In this document: positions 15,954 to 25,139 of the stretch, one piece after another
Layout: each line of letters begins with the position of its first letter
Position numbering within the stretch: position 1 is the stretch's first letter
DNA from: Cellulomonas sp. NS3
Lineage (GTDB): Bacteria; Actinomycetota; Actinomycetes; Actinomycetales; Cellulomonadaceae
Direction of reading: 5' to 3'
Length of the DNA stretch: 64,000 nucleotides
NCBI RefSeq assembly: GCF_024757985.1
Contig: NZ_CP103289.1
Span: 2,542,001-2,606,000, forward strand
The notes under the pieces: model-generated
What the model was told of the DNA's origin: nothing
Database searches by the model: none
What the model saw: the letters and a program-made list of their open reading frames with translations, nothing else
Program-made: the position numbers and the translations under genes

Positions 15954-17530
15954 GGCCGGCCCCGCCCGTCCGTACCCGGCGACCGCTCGCCGGACCGCGG
16001 GTCACGGCCGTCCGGCGCTGCGGGGGTGTCCCGCGTGGCCCTGCTGACCCGGGCGACCCGGGCGGCCCAGGCGCCCCGGAACGACCGCGCGGGCAGCGCC
16101 GGGAGGTCACGGCTCGCGGTCCACAGGGAGCCCGGCCACGGGAGCCGGCGCACGCGGCGCCCGCCGAGCAGCCGGCCCGCGAGCGCGGCGCCCCGCAGCG
16201 CCCAGCGGAACCGGCGGCCCGAGGACAGCACGACCGCGGCCGCGCCCATCGCGGCCCCGGCGGCGGTCGGGCGGCGCGGCCCGCCGTCGTGCAGCGCCCG
16301 GTCGCGCAGGTGCACGAGCGCCGTCGGGATGTCGATCTTGACCGGGCACGCGTCGTAGCACGCGCCGCACAGCGTGCTCGCGAACGGCAGCGACGCCGTG
16401 GCCGCGTCGGCGTCGTCGAGGCCGAGGAGCTGCGGCGTCAGGATCGCGCCGATCGGCCCCGGGTAGACCGAGCCGTACGCGTGCCCGCCCGTCCGCTCGT
16501 ACACCGGGCAGACGTTGAGGCACGCCGAGCAGCGGATGCAGTGCAGCGCCTGGCGCCCCACGTCGTCCGCGAGCGCGCGCGTGCGGCCGTTGTCGAGCAG
16601 CACGAGGTGGAACTCCTGCGGGCCGTCGCCGGGTGTCACGCCGGTCCACGTCGTCGTGTACGGGTTCATGCGCTCGCCCGTGGACGAGCGCGGCAGGAGC
16701 TGGAGGAACACCTCGAGGTCCCGGAACGTCGGCAGCACCTTCTCGATGCCCATCACGGTGACGAGCGTGCGCGGCAGCGTCAGGCACATGCGGCCGTTGC
16801 CCTCGGACTCCACGACCGCGACGGTGCCGGTCTCGGCGATCGCGAGGTTCGCACCGCTGATCGCGACGTCGGCCCGCAGGAACAGCGCACGCAGGTGCTC
16901 CCGGGCCGCCATCGCGAGCGCGGCCGGCTCGTTCGTGAGGCGGTCGGGGACGCCGGGCATCTGGGACCGGAAGACGTCGCGGATCTCGTCGCGGTTGCGG
17001 TGGATCGCGGGCACGAGGATGTGCGAGGGCCGGTCCCCCGCGAGCTGCACGATGAGCTCGGCGAGGTCGGTCTCGTGCGCCGTGATCCCCTCGGCCTCGA
17101 GGTGCTCGTTGAGGCCGATCTCCTGCGTCGCCATCGACTTGACCTTGACGACCTCGCGGGCGCCCGCCGCGCGCACGAGCCCGGTCACGATGCGGTTCGC
17201 CTCCGCGGCGTCGCGCGCCCAGTGCACCGTGCCGCCGTGCGCGGTGACGTTGGCCTCGAGCTGCTCGAGCAGCTCCGGGAGCCGGTCCATCGCGTCGGCC
17301 TTGATCGCGGCGCCGGCGTCACGCAGGGCCTCCCAGTCGGGCAGCTCGGCGGTGACCGCGAGCCGCTTGTCGCGGATCGTGCGGGTCGCGCGGCGCAGGT
17401 TGGTCCGCAGCTGCGCGTCGTCGAGCGTCCCGCGGGCCGCCTCGGGGAACGTCGGGCCCCACCGGAGCGGGTCGAGCGGCTCGGCCGCGGGCTTCGGCGG
17501 GACGGCGGGCATGCCGAGGTAGGTGCTCAC
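15950..17530 (-). CDS. lutB: LutB, iron-sulfur L-lactate oxidation subunit
   Basis: A 526-residue protein. The N-terminal two thirds is a LUD domain (SMATQEIGLNEHLEAEGI, IAETGTVAVVESEGNGRM). The C-terminal third carries two ferredoxin-type clusters, CIRCSACLNVCPVY and CGACYDACPVKI. This domain order and length match LutB/YkgF. It forms the electron-transfer core of the LutABC lactate dehydrogenase. The GTG at 17530 overlaps the lutA stop as GTGA; longer upstream reading in this frame is antisense-like Arg/Ala-rich sequence and was discarded. Confidence 0.93.
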   Translation of the reverse strand: MSTYLGMPAVPPKPAAEPLDPLRWGPTFPEAARGTLDDAQLRTNLRRATRTIRDKRLAVTAELPDWEALRDAGAAIKADAMDRLPELLEQLEANVTAHGGTVHWARDAAEANRIVTGLVRAAGAREVVKVKSMATQEIGLNEHLEAEGITAHETDLAELIVQLAGDRPSHILVPAIHRNRDEIRDVFRSQMPGVPDRLTNEPAALAMAAREHLRALFLRADVAISGANLAIAETGTVAVVESEGNGRMCLTLPRTLVTVMGIEKVLPTFRDLEVFLQLLPRSSTGERMNPYTTTWTGVTPGDGPQEFHLVLLDNGRTRALADDVGRQALHCIRCSACLNVCPVYERTGGHAYGSVYPGPIGAILTPQLLGLDDADAATASLPFASTLCGACYDACPVKIDIPTALVHLRDRALHDGGPRRPTAAGAAMGAAAVVLSSGRRFRWALRGAALAGRLLGGRRVRRLPWPGSLWTASRDLPALPARSFRGAWAARVARVSRATRDTPAAPDGRDPRSGERSPGTDGRGRP

Positions 17531-18324
17531 GAGGCGCTCCGGGCGGTCGCACGCCGCGTGCCCGGCGGGCGCCACGGGTCGTCGCGCGTCGCGGCCAGGA
17601 TCTCGGCGAGGTGCACCGCCCGTGTCCCCGCACCACGCCGCGAGAGCGCGCCGTCGATGTTCATGAGGCACGACCAGTCCCCCGCGGTCACGACGTCGGC
17701 GCCGGAGGCGAGCACGGCGTCGGCCTTGTCGGCGACCATCGCCGCCGACGTGTCCGAGTTCTTGAGCGCGAACGTGCCGCCGAACCCGCAGCACTGGTCG
17801 GCGTCGGGCAGGTCGACGAGCCGGAGACCGCCGACCTGCTCGAGGAGCCGCGTGGGCCGCTCGCCGACCCGGAGCAGGCGCAGCGAGTGGCACGTCGGGT
17901 GGTAGGTCACGGTGTGCGGGAACCAGGCGCCGACGTCGGTCACGCCGAGCACGTCGACGAGCAGCTCGGACAGCTCGTACGTGCGTGCGGCGACCCGCTC
18001 GGCTGCGACGGCGAGCCGCTCGTCGCCCGCCTGCCGGGCGACGCGGGCCTGCTGGTGCCGGGTCGACCCGACGCACGAGCCCGAGGGCGCCACGACCGCG
18101 TCCCACTCCCCCTCCACGACGGGCCAGAACGCGCGCACGTGGTTGCGGACGACCGGCTCCGCCTGGCCGGGGTAGCCGGAGTTCACGTGCATCTGCCCGC
18201 AGCACGCCTGGCCGGGCGGGACGACGACCTCGTGGCCGAGGCGCTCGAGCAGGCGGACGGTCGCGGCGGCGGCGTGCGGGAACAGGCCGTCGACGAGGCA
18301 CGTCGTGAACAGGGCGATGCGCAT
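17527..18324 (-). CDS. lutA: LutA, CCG-domain (Fe-S) lactate oxidation subunit
   Basis: A 265-residue protein with two cysteine-rich CCG domains: QACCGQMHVNSGY in the first half and DQCCGFGGTFALKNSD in the second. This is the LutA/YkgE (GlpC-like) pattern for binding iron-sulfur clusters. It works with LutB and LutC to oxidise L-lactate to pyruvate. The ATG at 18324 follows AGGAGG on the minus strand with a seven-base spacer. It is the first lut gene after the rhamnose block; no terminator separates it from the upstream genes. Confidence 0.93.
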   Translation of the reverse strand: MRIALFTTCLVDGLFPHAAAATVRLLERLGHEVVVPPGQACCGQMHVNSGYPGQAEPVVRNHVRAFWPVVEGEWDAVVAPSGSCVGSTRHQQARVARQAGDERLAVAAERVAARTYELSELLVDVLGVTDVGAWFPHTVTYHPTCHSLRLLRVGERPTRLLEQVGGLRLVDLPDADQCCGFGGTFALKNSDTSAAMVADKADAVLASGADVVTAGDWSCLMNIDGALSRRGAGTRAVHLAEILAATRDDPWRPPGTRRATARSAS

Positions 18325-18368
18325 GCGGTCCCCTCCTGGGCGGTCCTCGATCGGGCGCGGTGCGCGGC

Positions 18369-18521
18369 TCAGCGGGCGCACAGCACGACGCGGGCCGCGC
18401 TGCGGGCTGCGGCGACCACGCGGTGCCCGAGCCCCTCGGTGTCCACCTCCATCATCGCCTCGGAGCCGGGCACGGGGAACGGCAGCGCGTGCGGACCGGG
18501 GAACGGTCGTCCGTGGGGCAT
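18369..18521 (-). CDS. Small ORF (50 codons) between rhaB and lutA
   Basis: An ATG at 18521 is preceded on the minus strand by GAAGGA with a seven-base spacer. The 50-residue product starts MPHGRPFPGPHALPFPVPGS and continues with a helix-like MMEVDTEGLGHRVVAAARSA stretch ending in LCAR. It has no membrane segment and I do not recognise a family. Position inside the rha-lut operon, a good ribosome site and a clean stop 44 bp before lutA favour a real gene, but it could also be a chance ORF in GC-rich DNA. Confidence 0.5.
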   Translation of the reverse strand: MPHGRPFPGPHALPFPVPGSEAMMEVDTEGLGHRVVAAARSAARVVLCAR

Positions 18522-18554
18522 GTCGGGTCCTTCGTCGGTCGGCCGGGACTGCGT

Positions 18555-20042
18555 TCAGCCCCGGAGGTTCTTCTCGGCACGCTCCCAGGCGGCGCGGTCG
18601 CCGGACGGCTCGTAGCGACGGACGGGCGTCGAGGCACGCACGACGGCCCGCATCGCCGCGAGGTCGTCACCGACGTCACCGGCGGCCGCGGCCTGGACGA
18701 GCAGGTTGCCGGTCGCGGTCCCCTCGGCGGGCCCCGCCTCGACGGGGAGGCCGGTCGCGTCCGCGGTGAGCCGGCACAGGAGCGTGTTGCGCGAGCCGCC
18801 GCCCACGAGGTGCACGACGGCGACGTCGCGGCCCGCGAGCTCGGCGGCCTGCCGGACCGCACGGGCGTGGGCCAGCGCGAGCGAGTCGAGGAGCACCCGC
18901 ACCACCTCGGCGGGCTCCAGCGGCACGGGCTTCCCGGTGGACCGGGCGAGGTCCGCGACCCGGGCGGGCACGTCCCCCGGGGCGGCGAGCACGGGGTCGT
19001 CGACGTCGACGACGCAGCGCAGCCCGGGCACGGCCGCGGCCTGCCCGAGCAGCGCCTCGAGGTCCTGCGGGCGGCCCTGCCCGGCCCACGTCGCGAGCGC
19101 CTGCTCGAGCAGCCAGAGCCCCGGGACGTTGCGCAGGAAGCGCACGGTCCCGTGCACGCCGAGCTCGTTGGTGAAGTTCGCGGCGCGGCTCGCCTCCGTG
19201 AGCACGGGCGCATCGAGCTCGAGGCCGACGAGCGACCACGTCCCCGAGGAGATCCACGCGGCGTCCCGGCCCGCGACGGGGACGGCGGCGACCGCCGAGG
19301 CGGTGTCGTGCGAGCCCACGGCGACGACGTTCGCGCCGGCGAGGCCGAGCGCGTCGGCCGCCTCGGGGCGCAGCGCACCGATGACGGATCCCGGCGGCAC
19401 GAGCCGCGGGAGCAGCGCGCGGACGTCGACGCCCGTGATCGCCGAGGCCGCGTCGGTCACCTCCGCGCTCCACGCCCGGGTCGTCACGTCGAGCAGCCCC
19501 GTCGTCGAGGCGTTGGTGAGCTCCGCGACCTGCTCACCCGTGAGCCAGGACGCGAGCAGGTCGGGGACCAGCAGCGCGCGCCGCGCGGCGGCGAGCTGCG
19601 CGGTGCCGGCCGCGGCGACGAGCTGGAACACGGTGTTGAACGGCTGGACCTGGACGCCGGTGAGCGCGTGGTGGCGCTCCGGGCTGAGGCGCTCGAACAG
19701 CCGCCCGGGGGCGCCCTCGGTGCGCGCGTCGCGGTAGTGCACCGGGTTGCCGAGCAGCGCGCCGTCGGCGTCGAGCAGCCCGTGGTCGACCGCCCAGCCG
19801 TCGATCCCGACCGACGTCACCGGGCCGAACCGCCGGGCCGCCGCCGCCAGGCCGTCCTGCACCCCCGCCCAGAGCCGAAGCACGTCCCAGTGCAGCGTCG
19901 CCCGCCCGCCCGGCCCCGGCGCGCTCACCGGCACGTTCGGGAACCGCCCGGTCTCCTCGGTCACGAGCCGGCCGGACTCGACGCGGCCCGCGATGACCCG
20001 CCCGCTCGTGGCGCCGAGGTCGACGGCGACGTAGGTGCGCAC
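18555..20042 (-). CDS. rhaB: Rhamnulokinase
   Basis: A 495-residue FGGY-family kinase. The N-terminal ATPase strand VAVDLGATSGRVIAGRV, the VGIDGWAVDHGLLD segment and the C-terminal VVHLVGGGSRNTLLC/GPAEGTATGNLLVQA motifs match RhaB. It phosphorylates L-rhamnulose with ATP to rhamnulose-1-phosphate in the cytoplasm. It lies three bases downstream of the aldolase/dehydrogenase gene, in the order isomerase, aldolase/dehydrogenase, kinase. Confidence 0.94.
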   Translation of the reverse strand: MRTYVAVDLGATSGRVIAGRVESGRLVTEETGRFPNVPVSAPGPGGRATLHWDVLRLWAGVQDGLAAAARRFGPVTSVGIDGWAVDHGLLDADGALLGNPVHYRDARTEGAPGRLFERLSPERHHALTGVQVQPFNTVFQLVAAAGTAQLAAARRALLVPDLLASWLTGEQVAELTNASTTGLLDVTTRAWSAEVTDAASAITGVDVRALLPRLVPPGSVIGALRPEAADALGLAGANVVAVGSHDTASAVAAVPVAGRDAAWISSGTWSLVGLELDAPVLTEASRAANFTNELGVHGTVRFLRNVPGLWLLEQALATWAGQGRPQDLEALLGQAAAVPGLRCVVDVDDPVLAAPGDVPARVADLARSTGKPVPLEPAEVVRVLLDSLALAHARAVRQAAELAGRDVAVVHLVGGGSRNTLLCRLTADATGLPVEAGPAEGTATGNLLVQAAAAGDVGDDLAAMRAVVRASTPVRRYEPSGDRAAWERAEKNLRG

Positions 20043-20045
20043 GCG

Positions 20046-22100
20046 TCAGCGCAGGAACGCGGCGGCGACGCCGGAGTCGACGGGCACGTGCAGCCCGGTG
20101 GTCTGCACGAGGTCCGGCCCGGTCAGCGCGAACACCGCCGCGGCGACGTGCTCGGGCAGCACCTCCTTCTTGAGGATCGTGCGCTGCGCGTAGTACTGAC
20201 CCAGCTCCTCCTCCGGCACCCCGTACGTCGCGGCCCGCTGCGCGCCCCAGCCGCCGGCGAAGATCCCGGACCCCCGCACGACGCCGTCCGGGTTCACGCC
20301 GTTGACCCGGATCCCGTGCGCGCCGAGCTCGGCGGCGAGCAGCCGCACCTGGTGCGCCTGGTCGGCCTTGGTCGCCGAGTACGCGATGTTGTTCGGGCCC
20401 GCGAACAGGGAGTTCTTCGACGCGATGTAGACGACGTCGCCGCCCATCCCCTGCGCGACCATCGCCCGCGCGGCCTCCCGCGAGACGAGGAACGACCCCT
20501 TGGCCATGACGTCGTGCTGCAGGTCCCAGTCGCGGACCGTGGTCTCGAGCAGCGGCTTCGAGATCGACAGCCCGGCGTTGTTCACGACGAGGTCGACCCC
20601 GCCGAACGCGAGCGCCGCCGCGTCGACCAGCGCGCGCACGTCGTCCTCCGACGTGACGTCCGCGCGGACGGCGACGGCGACGTCGGGTCCGCCGAGCGAC
20701 GCGGCGACCTCCTGGGCACCGTCGAGGTTCAGGTCGGCGACGACGACGCACGCGCCCTCGGCGGCGAGCCGCTCCGCGATCGCGCGGCCGATGCCCGAGC
20801 CGGCGCCGGTCACGAGCGCGACGCGGGCCGCGAGCGGCCGGGGCCTCGGCATGCGCTGGAGCTTGGCCTCTTCGAGCGCCCAGTACTCGATCCGGAACTT
20901 CTCCGCCTCGTCGATGGGCGCGTAGGTGCTGATCGCCTCGGCGCCGCGCATGACGTTGATCGCGTTGACGTAGAACTCCCCCGCGACGCGCGCGGTCTGC
21001 TTGTCCTTGCCGAACGAGAACATCCCGACGCCGGGCACGAGCACGATCGCCGGGTCCGCCCCGCGCATGGGCGGGCTGTCCGGCGTCGCGTGGCGCGCGT
21101 AGTACGCGGCGTAGTCCGCGCGGTAGGCCGCGTGCAGCTCCTGGAGCCGGGCGACGACGTCCTCGAGGGGCGCGTCCGCCGGCAGGTCGACGACGAGCGG
21201 CGTGACCTTGGTCCGCAGGAAGTGGTCGGGGCACGACGTCCCGAGGGCCGCGAGCGCCGCGAGCCTGTCGCGGGACAGGAAGTCGAGGACGACGTCCGAG
21301 TCCGTGAGGTGGCCGACCTGCGGGCGGTCGGTGCTCGCGAGACCGCGGACGACCGGGGCCAGGGCCGCCGCGCGGGCGCGCCGCTCGGCCTCGGGGAGCG
21401 CCTCCCGCCCGGGGACGACCGCGCCGAACGCGTGCCGGTCCTCGGCGGCCAGGCGGCGCTCGCGCTCCGCCACGAAGCCCTCGGCCGCGGCGATGATCTC
21501 GAGCGAGCGGGCCTCCGCCTCGTCGGACGTCCCGCCCCACGCGGTGATGCCGTGGCCGCCGAGGATGCAGCCGATCGCCTCGGGGTTCGCCGCCGCGATC
21601 GCCGCGATGTCGAGACCGAGCTGGAACCCGGGCCGACGCCACGGGACCCAGGCGACCCGGTCGCCGAAGATCTCGCGGGTCAGCGCCTCGCCGTCCGCCG
21701 CGGTCGCGAGCGCGATCCCGGCGTCCGGGTGCAGGTGGTCGACGTGCGCGGCGTCGAGCAGCCCGTGCATCGCGGTGTCGATCGACGGCGCCGCACCGCC
21801 CTTGCCGTGCAGGCAGTAGTCGAACGCCGCGACCATCTCGTCCTCGCGCTCGACGCCCGGGTAGACGTCCGCGAGCGCGCGCAGCCGGTCCAGGCGCAGC
21901 ACGGCCAGGTTCTGCTCGGTCAGCGTGCCGAGGTCGCCGCCCGAGCCCTTGACCCACAGCAGCTCGACGTCCTCGCCGGTGACGGGGTCCGTCGCGGTGC
22001 CCTTGGCGGACGTGTTGCCGCCCGCGTAGTTGGTCGTGCGCGGGTCGGCGCCGAGGCGGTTCGACCGGGCGATGAGGTCGGCCGCAGGGGTGTGCGTCAT
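20046..22100 (-). CDS. rhaEW: Bifunctional rhamnulose-1-phosphate aldolase/lactaldehyde dehydrogenase
   Basis: A 684-residue fusion. The class II aldolase domain spans about residues 1-400, with NYAGGNTSAKG, HLHPDAGIA and ILGGHGITAWG. A short-chain dehydrogenase domain spans about 415-684, with VALVTGAGSGIGRAIAE and catalytic Tyr/Lys in YSATKADQ. This architecture corresponds to RhaEW described for Bacillus, Actinobacteria and others: it splits rhamnulose-1-phosphate into DHAP and L-lactaldehyde and oxidises the lactaldehyde to L-lactate. That explains the lutABC genes downstream. The ATG at 22100 follows AGAGGA; the 83-bp gap to rhaI shows no gene. Confidence 0.93.
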   Translation of the reverse strand: MTHTPAADLIARSNRLGADPRTTNYAGGNTSAKGTATDPVTGEDVELLWVKGSGGDLGTLTEQNLAVLRLDRLRALADVYPGVEREDEMVAAFDYCLHGKGGAAPSIDTAMHGLLDAAHVDHLHPDAGIALATAADGEALTREIFGDRVAWVPWRRPGFQLGLDIAAIAAANPEAIGCILGGHGITAWGGTSDEAEARSLEIIAAAEGFVAERERRLAAEDRHAFGAVVPGREALPEAERRARAAALAPVVRGLASTDRPQVGHLTDSDVVLDFLSRDRLAALAALGTSCPDHFLRTKVTPLVVDLPADAPLEDVVARLQELHAAYRADYAAYYARHATPDSPPMRGADPAIVLVPGVGMFSFGKDKQTARVAGEFYVNAINVMRGAEAISTYAPIDEAEKFRIEYWALEEAKLQRMPRPRPLAARVALVTGAGSGIGRAIAERLAAEGACVVVADLNLDGAQEVAASLGGPDVAVAVRADVTSEDDVRALVDAAALAFGGVDLVVNNAGLSISKPLLETTVRDWDLQHDVMAKGSFLVSREAARAMVAQGMGGDVVYIASKNSLFAGPNNIAYSATKADQAHQVRLLAAELGAHGIRVNGVNPDGVVRGSGIFAGGWGAQRAATYGVPEEELGQYYAQRTILKKEVLPEHVAAAVFALTGPDLVQTTGLHVPVDSGVAAAFLR

Positions 22101-22183
22101 CCGACGTGTCCTCTCGTCAGCGTGCGCGGGCGTGGTCGCCCGGCGGTTCGTGTGTGCGTGCCGTGCCATGTCGTGCGTGCGTG

Positions 22184-23395
22184 TCAGGCGCCCCAGCCGG
22201 CCTGCGTGCCGCCGACACGCTCGTCGGCGATCCGCGCGAGGTAGCCGCTCGCGAGGAACGCCGCCATGGGGTCGGCGGGCAGGCCGCGCTCCTCGCGCCA
22301 CGCGGCGAGCGCGGGCCGGACGTCGGTGTAGAAGGCGTCCATGAACACCTGGTGGGCACCCAGCACGTCGTTCGCCTGCTGCGCCGCCGCGAGCGCCTCG
22401 CGGTCGAGCAGCAGCGCCCGGGCGGTCATCTCCTGGACGTTGAGCACCGAGCGGATCTGGCCCGGGACCTTGTCCTCGACGTTGTGGCACTGGTCGAGCA
22501 TGAGCGCGACGTCGGAGCCGGGGCCGAGCCCGCCGCCGCGGACGACCTCGACGAGGATGCGGAAGAGCTGGAACGGGTCGGCGGCGCCGACGATGAGGTC
22601 GTCGTCGGCGTAGAAGCGCGAGTTGAAGTCGAACGACCCGAGCCGCCCGAGCCGCAGGAGCTGGGCGACGATGAACTCGATGTTGGTGCCGGGCGCGTGG
22701 TGGCCGGTGTCGAGGCACACGACCGCACGCTCCCCGAGCGCCGTCACCTGGGCGTACGCGGTGCCCCAGTCCGGGACGTCGGTGTGGTAGAACGCCGGCT
22801 CGAAGAACTTGTACTCGAGCACGAGCCGCTGGTCGTCGCCGACCTGCGCGTAGATCGCGGCGAGCGACTCCGCGAGGGCGTCCTGCCGCGCGCGGATGTC
22901 GTCCTGACCGGGGTAGTTCGTGCCGTCGGCGAGCCAGATCTTGAGGTCCCGGGACCCCGTCTGCGCCATGACCTCGAGGCAGTCGAGGTGGTGCTCGACC
23001 GCAGCGCGGCGGACCTCGGCGTCCCGCGACGCGAGCGAGCCGAACTTGAACCGCTCGTCCTGGAAGGTGTTCGAGTTGATCGTGCCGAGCCGGACCCCCA
23101 GGTCGTCGGCGTGCCGGCGCAGCGCCGCGTAGTCGTCGACGGCGTCCCACGGGATGTGCAGCGCCACGGTGGGGGCAAGCCCGGTGAACCGGTGGACCTG
23201 CGCGGCGTCGGCGAGCTTCTCCTGCACCGTGCGCGGGGTGCCCGGCGACGGCCAGACGCGAAAGCGCGTGCCGGAGTTGCCGAACGCCCACGAGGGCAGC
23301 TCGATCGCGAGGTCGTCGAGCGCGGCCGGGAGCGCGCCGGGCCGCGCGCCCGAGCCGGTGCCGGGGCTGCGGTCGGAGGACGGAGCAGTGGTCAC
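22184..23395 (-). CDS. rhaI: L-rhamnose isomerase (Pseudomonas stutzeri/Gram-positive type)
   Basis: A 403-residue TIM-barrel isomerase. Motifs WAFGNSGTRFRVW, LKIWLADGTNYPGQDD, EYKFFEPAFYHTDVPDWG, CLDTGHHAPGTNIEFI and FDFNSRFYADDDLI supply the metal-binding Glu/Asp/His set of the RhaI type rather than E. coli RhaA. It converts L-rhamnose to L-rhamnulose. It is the first enzyme gene of the operon. A LacI-type palindrome lies 22-33 bp before its start, and the LacI gene itself is 84 bp upstream on the same strand. Confidence 0.94.
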   Translation of the reverse strand: MTTAPSSDRSPGTGSGARPGALPAALDDLAIELPSWAFGNSGTRFRVWPSPGTPRTVQEKLADAAQVHRFTGLAPTVALHIPWDAVDDYAALRRHADDLGVRLGTINSNTFQDERFKFGSLASRDAEVRRAAVEHHLDCLEVMAQTGSRDLKIWLADGTNYPGQDDIRARQDALAESLAAIYAQVGDDQRLVLEYKFFEPAFYHTDVPDWGTAYAQVTALGERAVVCLDTGHHAPGTNIEFIVAQLLRLGRLGSFDFNSRFYADDDLIVGAADPFQLFRILVEVVRGGGLGPGSDVALMLDQCHNVEDKVPGQIRSVLNVQEMTARALLLDREALAAAQQANDVLGAHQVFMDAFYTDVRPALAAWREERGLPADPMAAFLASGYLARIADERVGGTQAGWGA

Positions 23396-23416
23396 AATGA
23401 TCCTTCCGTTCGTCTT

Positions 23417-23428
23417 TGAAACGATTCA
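23417..23428. promoter_or_regulatory. LacI-family operator TGAAACGATTCA
   Basis: A CG-centred near-palindrome (TGAA-N4-TTCA) sits in the 84-bp gap between the LacI regulator and rhaI. Both the sequence type and placement fit repression of the rha-lut operon by the adjacent regulator. Confidence 0.75.
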
Positions 23429-23479
23429 TAGACTAACGCGACGCCGCCGCCACGGGCAAGGCCCGCGCCGGACGACGCG

Positions 23480-24511
23480 TCAGCCGGCGTGCGTGCTCGA
23501 GTCGCGCACGACGAGCTCGGGCTGGAACACGACGTCCCGCTCGGTCGCACCGTCACCCTCGAGCAGGATCGCCGCCGCGCGGTACCCCATCTCGAGCGCG
23601 GGCTGGCGCACCGACGTGAGCGGCGAGGCCAGCTCGCTCGAGATGTCGAGGTCGTCGTACCCGACGAGGGCCGTCGAGCGCAGCAGCGCCGTCCCGCCCA
23701 GCGCGCGCAGCGCCCGCTGCGCACCGATCGCCACGAGGTCGTTGACGCACAGCACCGCCTCGGGCGCCACGCCGTCACGCTCGGCGACCAGGCGGCGCAT
23801 CGCCTCGTCGCCGCCGCGCGCGTCCATGCCGGAGACCGTGACCTCGCGGACCACCTCGTCCGGGTCGAGCCCCGCCCGCTCGACCGCGTCCCGCACGCCG
23901 CGCTGACGGTCGACGCACTGCCGGATCGAGTGCGGGCCGTTGAGCAGCACCAGCCGGCCGTGCCCGCGCCCGAGCAGGTGCCCGGCCGCCAGCGCGCCGC
24001 CCGCCCGGTCGTCGACAGCGACCGACGGGACGCCGGGCACCGACGACGGGTGGTCCAGGAGCACCACGCGGACCCCGCGGGCGTGCAGCTCCTCGACGGC
24101 GCGCGTGCCGGCCGACCCCGGGACCACGAGCATCCCGAGCACGCCGTGCTCCTCGAACAGCCGCAGGTAGCGCCGCTCGCGCTCGGGGTCGTCGTCCGAG
24201 CTCGCGAGCATGAGCATGTGGTCGTCGAGGCTGAGCCGGTCCTCGATCCCGCGCGCGACCTCGGTGAAGTACGGGTTGCGGATGTCGAGCACGAGCGCGC
24301 CCACGGTCGTCACGGTGCGCGAGCGGAGCTGGCGCGCGACGCCGTTCGGGACGAAGCTCAGCGCGGCGATGGCCTCCTCGACGCGCGTGCGCGTCTCCGG
24401 CTTGACCACGTCCGGGCGGTTCAGCACGTTCGAGACGGTGCCGACGGAGACGCCGGCCTCGCGCGCCACGTCCATCACGGACGCACGCCGTCGCGACGTC
24501 GGGGCAGCCAT
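23480..24511 (-). CDS. LacI-family regulator of rhamnose catabolism
   Basis: A 343-residue LacI/PurR-type repressor. The N-terminal HTH and hinge (SVMDVAREAGVSVGTVSNVL, then NRPDVVKPETRTRVEEAI) are followed by a periplasmic-binding-protein-like effector domain (TVGALVLDIRNPYFTEVARGI, VLLDHPSSVPGVPSVAVDD). The ATG at 24511 follows GGAGGAGAGGA; an earlier ATG at 24535 would place that ribosome site inside the gene. Rhamnose or rhamnulose is the presumed inducer. LacI-type RhaR regulators are known in actinobacterial rhamnose regulons, so the role is well supported by context. Confidence 0.9.
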   Translation of the reverse strand: MAAPTSRRRASVMDVAREAGVSVGTVSNVLNRPDVVKPETRTRVEEAIAALSFVPNGVARQLRSRTVTTVGALVLDIRNPYFTEVARGIEDRLSLDDHMLMLASSDDDPERERRYLRLFEEHGVLGMLVVPGSAGTRAVEELHARGVRVVLLDHPSSVPGVPSVAVDDRAGGALAAGHLLGRGHGRLVLLNGPHSIRQCVDRQRGVRDAVERAGLDPDEVVREVTVSGMDARGGDEAMRRLVAERDGVAPEAVLCVNDLVAIGAQRALRALGGTALLRSTALVGYDDLDISSELASPLTSVRQPALEMGYRAAAILLEGDGATERDVVFQPELVVRDSSTHAG

Positions 24512-24728
24512 GTCCGTCCTCTCCTCCGCGTGCACGTCCGGGCCCCCGGTGCCGTGTGGCGAGGGCGTGCGCCCAGCCTAGGTGCGGGGGCCGGGCGACC
24601 CGCGGAACCCCGCGTCCCACGACACGAGACGGCACGGTACGGGGTGGGAGGGAGACCGGCGTCGGCGCATGATGAGCGGTGCCGCGTCCGACCGGCCGGC
24701 ACCCCTCGACCCGACCCGGAGGTCCCCC

Positions 24729-25139
24729 GTGCCCCTGCCCCCGCTGCCCGACGACGTCGCCGCACTGCTCGCCCGCCCGAACCCCGCGGTCATGGCGACG
24801 GTCGCGTCCGACGGCCGACCCGTCACCGTCGCGACGTGGTACCTCGTCGAGCCGGACGGCACCGTGCTGCTCAACCTCGACGCGTCCCGCGCACGCCTCC
24901 AGCACCTGCGCACGGACCCGCGCGTCTCCCTGACCGCGCTCGACGAGTCCGGCTGGTACACGCACGTGAGCGTCCAGGGCACGGTCGTGTCGATCGAGGA
25001 GGATGCCGACCTCGTGGACATCGACCGCCTGTCGACCCACTACACCGGCAACCCGTACCCCACGCGTGACCGCGCCCGGGTCAGCGTGCGGGTCCGCGTC
25101 GACCGGTGGCACGGGTGGGGCGCCGCCAAGCAGGACTGA
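24729..25139 (+). CDS. PPOX-class (FMN/F420) oxidoreductase-fold protein
   Basis: A 136-residue split-barrel flavin/deazaflavin protein. The signature PAVMATVASDGRPVTVATWYLVEPDGTVLLNL, then ARLQHLRTDPRVSLTALD, is that of the TIGR03618-type pyridoxamine-phosphate-oxidase-like family common in Actinomycetota. It may use F420 or FMN; substrate unknown. GTG 24729 is chosen because GGAGG (24718-24722) precedes it by six bases; upstream in-frame ATG codons near 24669 lack a site. The 217 bp between it and the LacI gene hold no other gene. Confidence 0.8.
   Translation: MPLPPLPDDVAALLARPNPAVMATVASDGRPVTVATWYLVEPDGTVLLNLDASRARLQHLRTDPRVSLTALDESGWYTHVSVQGTVVSIEEDADLVDIDRLSTHYTGNPYPTRDRARVSVRVRVDRWHGWGAAKQD

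Noticed and set aside
18360-22244. Open frame of 1294 codons on the plus strand
   Set aside because: It lies antisense to rhaB and rhaEW and has no recognisable domain; a third-position GC artefact.
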